From NCBI GenBank assembly GCA_963575745.1, contig CAUYUJ010016904.1, positions 604,552-668,551 of the forward strand: 64,000 nt of DNA. Direction: 5' to 3'. The notes beneath the pieces were generated by a model that was given only the letters and a program-made list of their open reading frames with translations, had not been told where the DNA came from and did not search any database. This document shows, piece after piece, positions 61,811 through 64,000 of the stretch (positions are counted from its first letter, which is position 1; every line of letters begins with the position of its first letter). The position numbers were made by a program, and so were the translations under genes. The DNA is from Prorocentrum cordatum. Lineage: Eukaryota; Sar; Dinophyceae; Prorocentrales; Prorocentraceae.

Positions 61811-62144
61811 TGGCGCGCTGAGCCCTGGAGAACCTGCGGACAGCCACGTCCGAGATTGAGGAACAATATTCATTTCTCGGGGTTGGTGGGGGGAGCGCAC
61901 CATTGCACACGGGGGGCGTACCATTGTACTCGCCACAGCCTGGTGGCGGTGGTGGTGGTGGTGTTTGTGGCGCGTGTGGCCGCAGCAGTGGCGGCTGCGG
62001 TGGTGGCAGCATTGGTGGGGGCGGCGGTTTTTGTCGCCGCGTTGTTGGTAGGGGTGCCGCATGGGCGGCGGCGTTGGCGGTGGTGGTGCTGGCGGCAGCG
62101 GCGGCGGCGGGGATCGCGGCCGCCGCTGGGGCCGCGCAGTCTTA

Positions 62145-62161
62145 GTCGTAGTCGTAGTCGC

Positions 62162-62205
<44 letters not shown>

Positions 62206-62233
62206 CAGTAGCAGTGGTAGCAGTAGTAGTAGC

Positions 62234-62294
<61 letters not shown>

Positions 62295-62715
62295 TAGTAG
62301 TAGTGGTAGTAGTAGGAGGAGGAGTAGTAGTAGTAGAAGTAGGAGTCGCAGTCGTAGTCGTAGTAGTAGTCGTAGTCGTAGTGGTAGTAGGAGTAGTAGT
62401 AGTACTAGTAGTAGTAGCAGTGATAGTTGTAGTAGCAGTAGTAGCGGTAGTGGTGCTAGTGCTAGTAGTAGTAGTGGTAGTATTGGTGGTAATAGTGGTG
62501 GTCGCAGTAGAAGTCGCAGTAGTGGTAGTAGTAGTAGTAGTTGTGGTAGTAGTAGTAGTAATAGTAGTAGTAGTAGCGGTAGTAGTAGTAGTAGTAGCAG
62601 TGGTAGTGGTAGTAGTGGAAGCAGTAGTAGTAGTAGTGGTAGTAGCAGCAGTGGTAGTAGTAGTAGTTGTAGTAGTAGTAGTAGTAGTAGTGGTAGTAGT
62701 ATTAGCCGTGGTCGT
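62145..62715. repeat. (TAG)n trinucleotide tract, about 570 bp
   Basis: AGTAGTAGT with occasional AGTCGTAGTCGCAG variants. It lies between the two segmental-duplication copies. Every frame except the TAG one is open, which gives spurious poly-Ser and poly-Val translations. Confidence 0.95.
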
Positions 62716-62727
62716 AGTCGTTGTCAA

Positions 62728-62737
62728 GAGAAGAACA

Positions 62738-62808
<71 letters not shown>

Positions 62809-63625
62809 CCCCGTTTCCCTGCGCGCCCCGCGGGGACTGGCCTCAGGCCTTGACCATAGGCCGCGGGGTCGGATGTCTCTGGGGGGTTGTGGCGTTGGCG
62901 CGGGGCTGCGGCGTTGGCGCTGCGAGCGCTGGGGCGCTGGGTGCCTCGAACTAGTGGCAGCGGCAGCGGCCGGGCCCGTAGCGGCAGGGCAGCCAGTGGC
63001 ACTGGGGGCGGCTGTGGTGTTGGCGGCGGCGGCGTATGGGGCGGATAGTGGGGGGCGTGGCCGCGGCAGCGGTGAAGCAACGGCGGCGGCGGCGATAGTG
63101 GTAAGGTGGAAATGGTATTGGGGGCGAAGGGCGCTGGCCGCGGCGGCGGTAGTGGCTGTGGCGCGCCGCAGGGCAGGCGTGTGTGGTGGCAGAGGCGGAG
63201 GCGGGCGCGGTCGCGCAGGCGGGGTAGCAGTGGGGGGGGGCTGGCTGCTGGTGCAGCAGTGGCAGCAGCGGCGGCGGCGGTGGGCGTGGCTGGCAATGCC
63301 AGAGGCAGCGGCAGGGGTGGCGGCGGTGGCGGCGGCATTCGCAGTAGTGGCAGTGGCAGCGGCAGCCGCGGCGGCCGTGCCTGTGGGGGCCTCAGGGCTT
63401 CGGAGGCACAACAGAGGGTCGCAAATAGGGATGTCTTGGCTCTGCGCAGGGCAACCCCTGCACGGCGCTCATGTGCCTACATTCCACGTTCCTGGCGTGT
63501 GCAAAGCCCCCATCCAAACAAAACCGCCTTACTTGCACAGGATGCTTTCTACAGGGATTTCCGTTGCAGCTGCAATGTCACTACATTTTGGGAGTCTCAA
63601 GGGTGTTTTCAGGCTCCATTCTGGG
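62728..63625 (+). repeat. Segmental duplication, copy 2
   Basis: AAGAACAAGAGAGAG and (GA)n (62738-62806), CCCCCCGTTTCCCTGCGCGC, GGATGTCTCTGGGGGGTTGT, a longer GGC-rich core, then GCACAGGATGCTTTCTACAG and CTACATTTTGGGAGTCTCAA. The 3' end also resembles 60590-60660. Confidence 0.85.
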
Positions 63626-63784
63626 GATCCTCCACAGTTTCACTGAAGCCCTACCGAGGCAGTGTCAGGGGCTGCGCTGCGCGGTGTGGCGCGCTGGACC
63701 TCAAGGCCCACAGCAAGCACAGGCACAGCAGCTGCAGGCACCTCTCTCCGTCCCCCCCCCCCCGCCTGCCTGAGGCAATGCAGT

Positions 63785-63925
63785 GAAATGGGAAAGGGCA
63801 TAGAATGGGGCAAGCAGAACGTGCCCCCCCTTTCCATTGGGAAAATATGATATTGTAGTGAAATGGGGCTGACATTCTTCCACAATCTGACCTACTTGGG
63901 TTCAATTCTTGGTGGTGCCTTTGGG
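63785..63925 (+). mobile_element. tRNA-derived SINE, copy 3
   Basis: Box A TAGTGAAATGG (63856-63866) and box B GGTTCAATTCT (63899-63909), 43 bp apart. Preceded by GAAATGGGAAAGGGCATAGA-type body sequence. Confidence 0.7.
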
Positions 63926-64000
63926 GCCGCTCCAAGGCGCAGCAGCTGACAGCAGAGCGGGGCGAGCACTGCTGCAGGACCGCGGAGAACCCTGCGCACA

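Noticed and set aside
61856-63646. Plus frame of 596 codons and minus frame of 513 codons with poly-Ser, poly-Val and poly-Thr
   Set aside because: They run through the (TAG)n and GGC low-complexity tracts, where stops are absent by composition.
63690-63780. Continuation of a coding exon beyond the segmental duplication
   Set aside because: CAGCAGCTGCAGGCA-like sequence is open for under 60 codons and flanked by repeats; no support.
63849-63924. A functional tRNA gene
   Set aside because: Box A and box B fit, but the acceptor and anticodon stems do not pair convincingly in this copy and near-identical copies are repeated, so a SINE is the better reading.

Overview
The window reads as nuclear DNA of a dinoflagellate (genus not resolved). 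It is GC-rich and repeat-saturated. It contains a Ty1/copia element and a tyrosine-recombinase (YR) retroelement that both carry a cytosine-methyltransferase-like module, remnants of non-LTR (LINE) elements, tRNA-like SINE copies, a gene whose exons join cleanly across GC-AG introns, a heptatricopeptide-repeat (HPR/FASTK-RAP-like) organellar protein gene, and short matches to the core of the dinoflagellate spliced leader. No rRNA, canonical tRNA, CRISPR or bacterial-type operon was seen. LAYOUT: 1-6650 (minus) copia element with one gag-pol frame broken by two in-frame stops; its left end is outside the window. 6650-10040 is noncoding repeats (poly-G, a 110-bp duplication, a GGAGGA array with four copies of a 75-bp unit). 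10044-12791 (plus) is a very long Lys/Glu/Ala coiled-coil reading frame built on a 24-bp unit arranged in a 264-bp higher-order repeat. 13228-14405 and 17143-18627 are two copies of one composite element (shared 5' flank, 89-bp tandem array, shared 3' flank). The second copy fills the first intron of a five-exon zinc-finger gene (16949-24482, plus). 24.7-28.1 kb holds simple and tandem repeats. 28183-34255 (minus) is a decayed YR retroelement: gag-like region, reverse transcriptase, RNase H interrupted by a methyltransferase-like module, then tyrosine recombinase. 34.0-36.6 kb has unrecognised frames, and 36.66-37.86 kb a CCAAGAGG-type array. 38678-40900 (plus) is the HPR protein gene. 41-45 kb holds dispersed repeats and minisatellites. 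45.1-53.8 kb holds a LINE endonuclease remnant, a possible RT active-site remnant, G-runs, a recurring 30-nt motif and unrecognised frames. 56755-58608 (plus) is the 3' part of a LINE-type reverse transcriptase with RNase H. 59.6-64 kb is a repeat block with three SINE copies, a segmental duplication and a 550-bp (TAG)n tract. FUNCTION: only the zinc-finger gene, the HPR gene and possibly the coiled-coil frame look like host genes. Most other coding signal is retroelement in different stages of decay. Intron boundaries are inferred from reading frame and motif continuity, not from transcripts.
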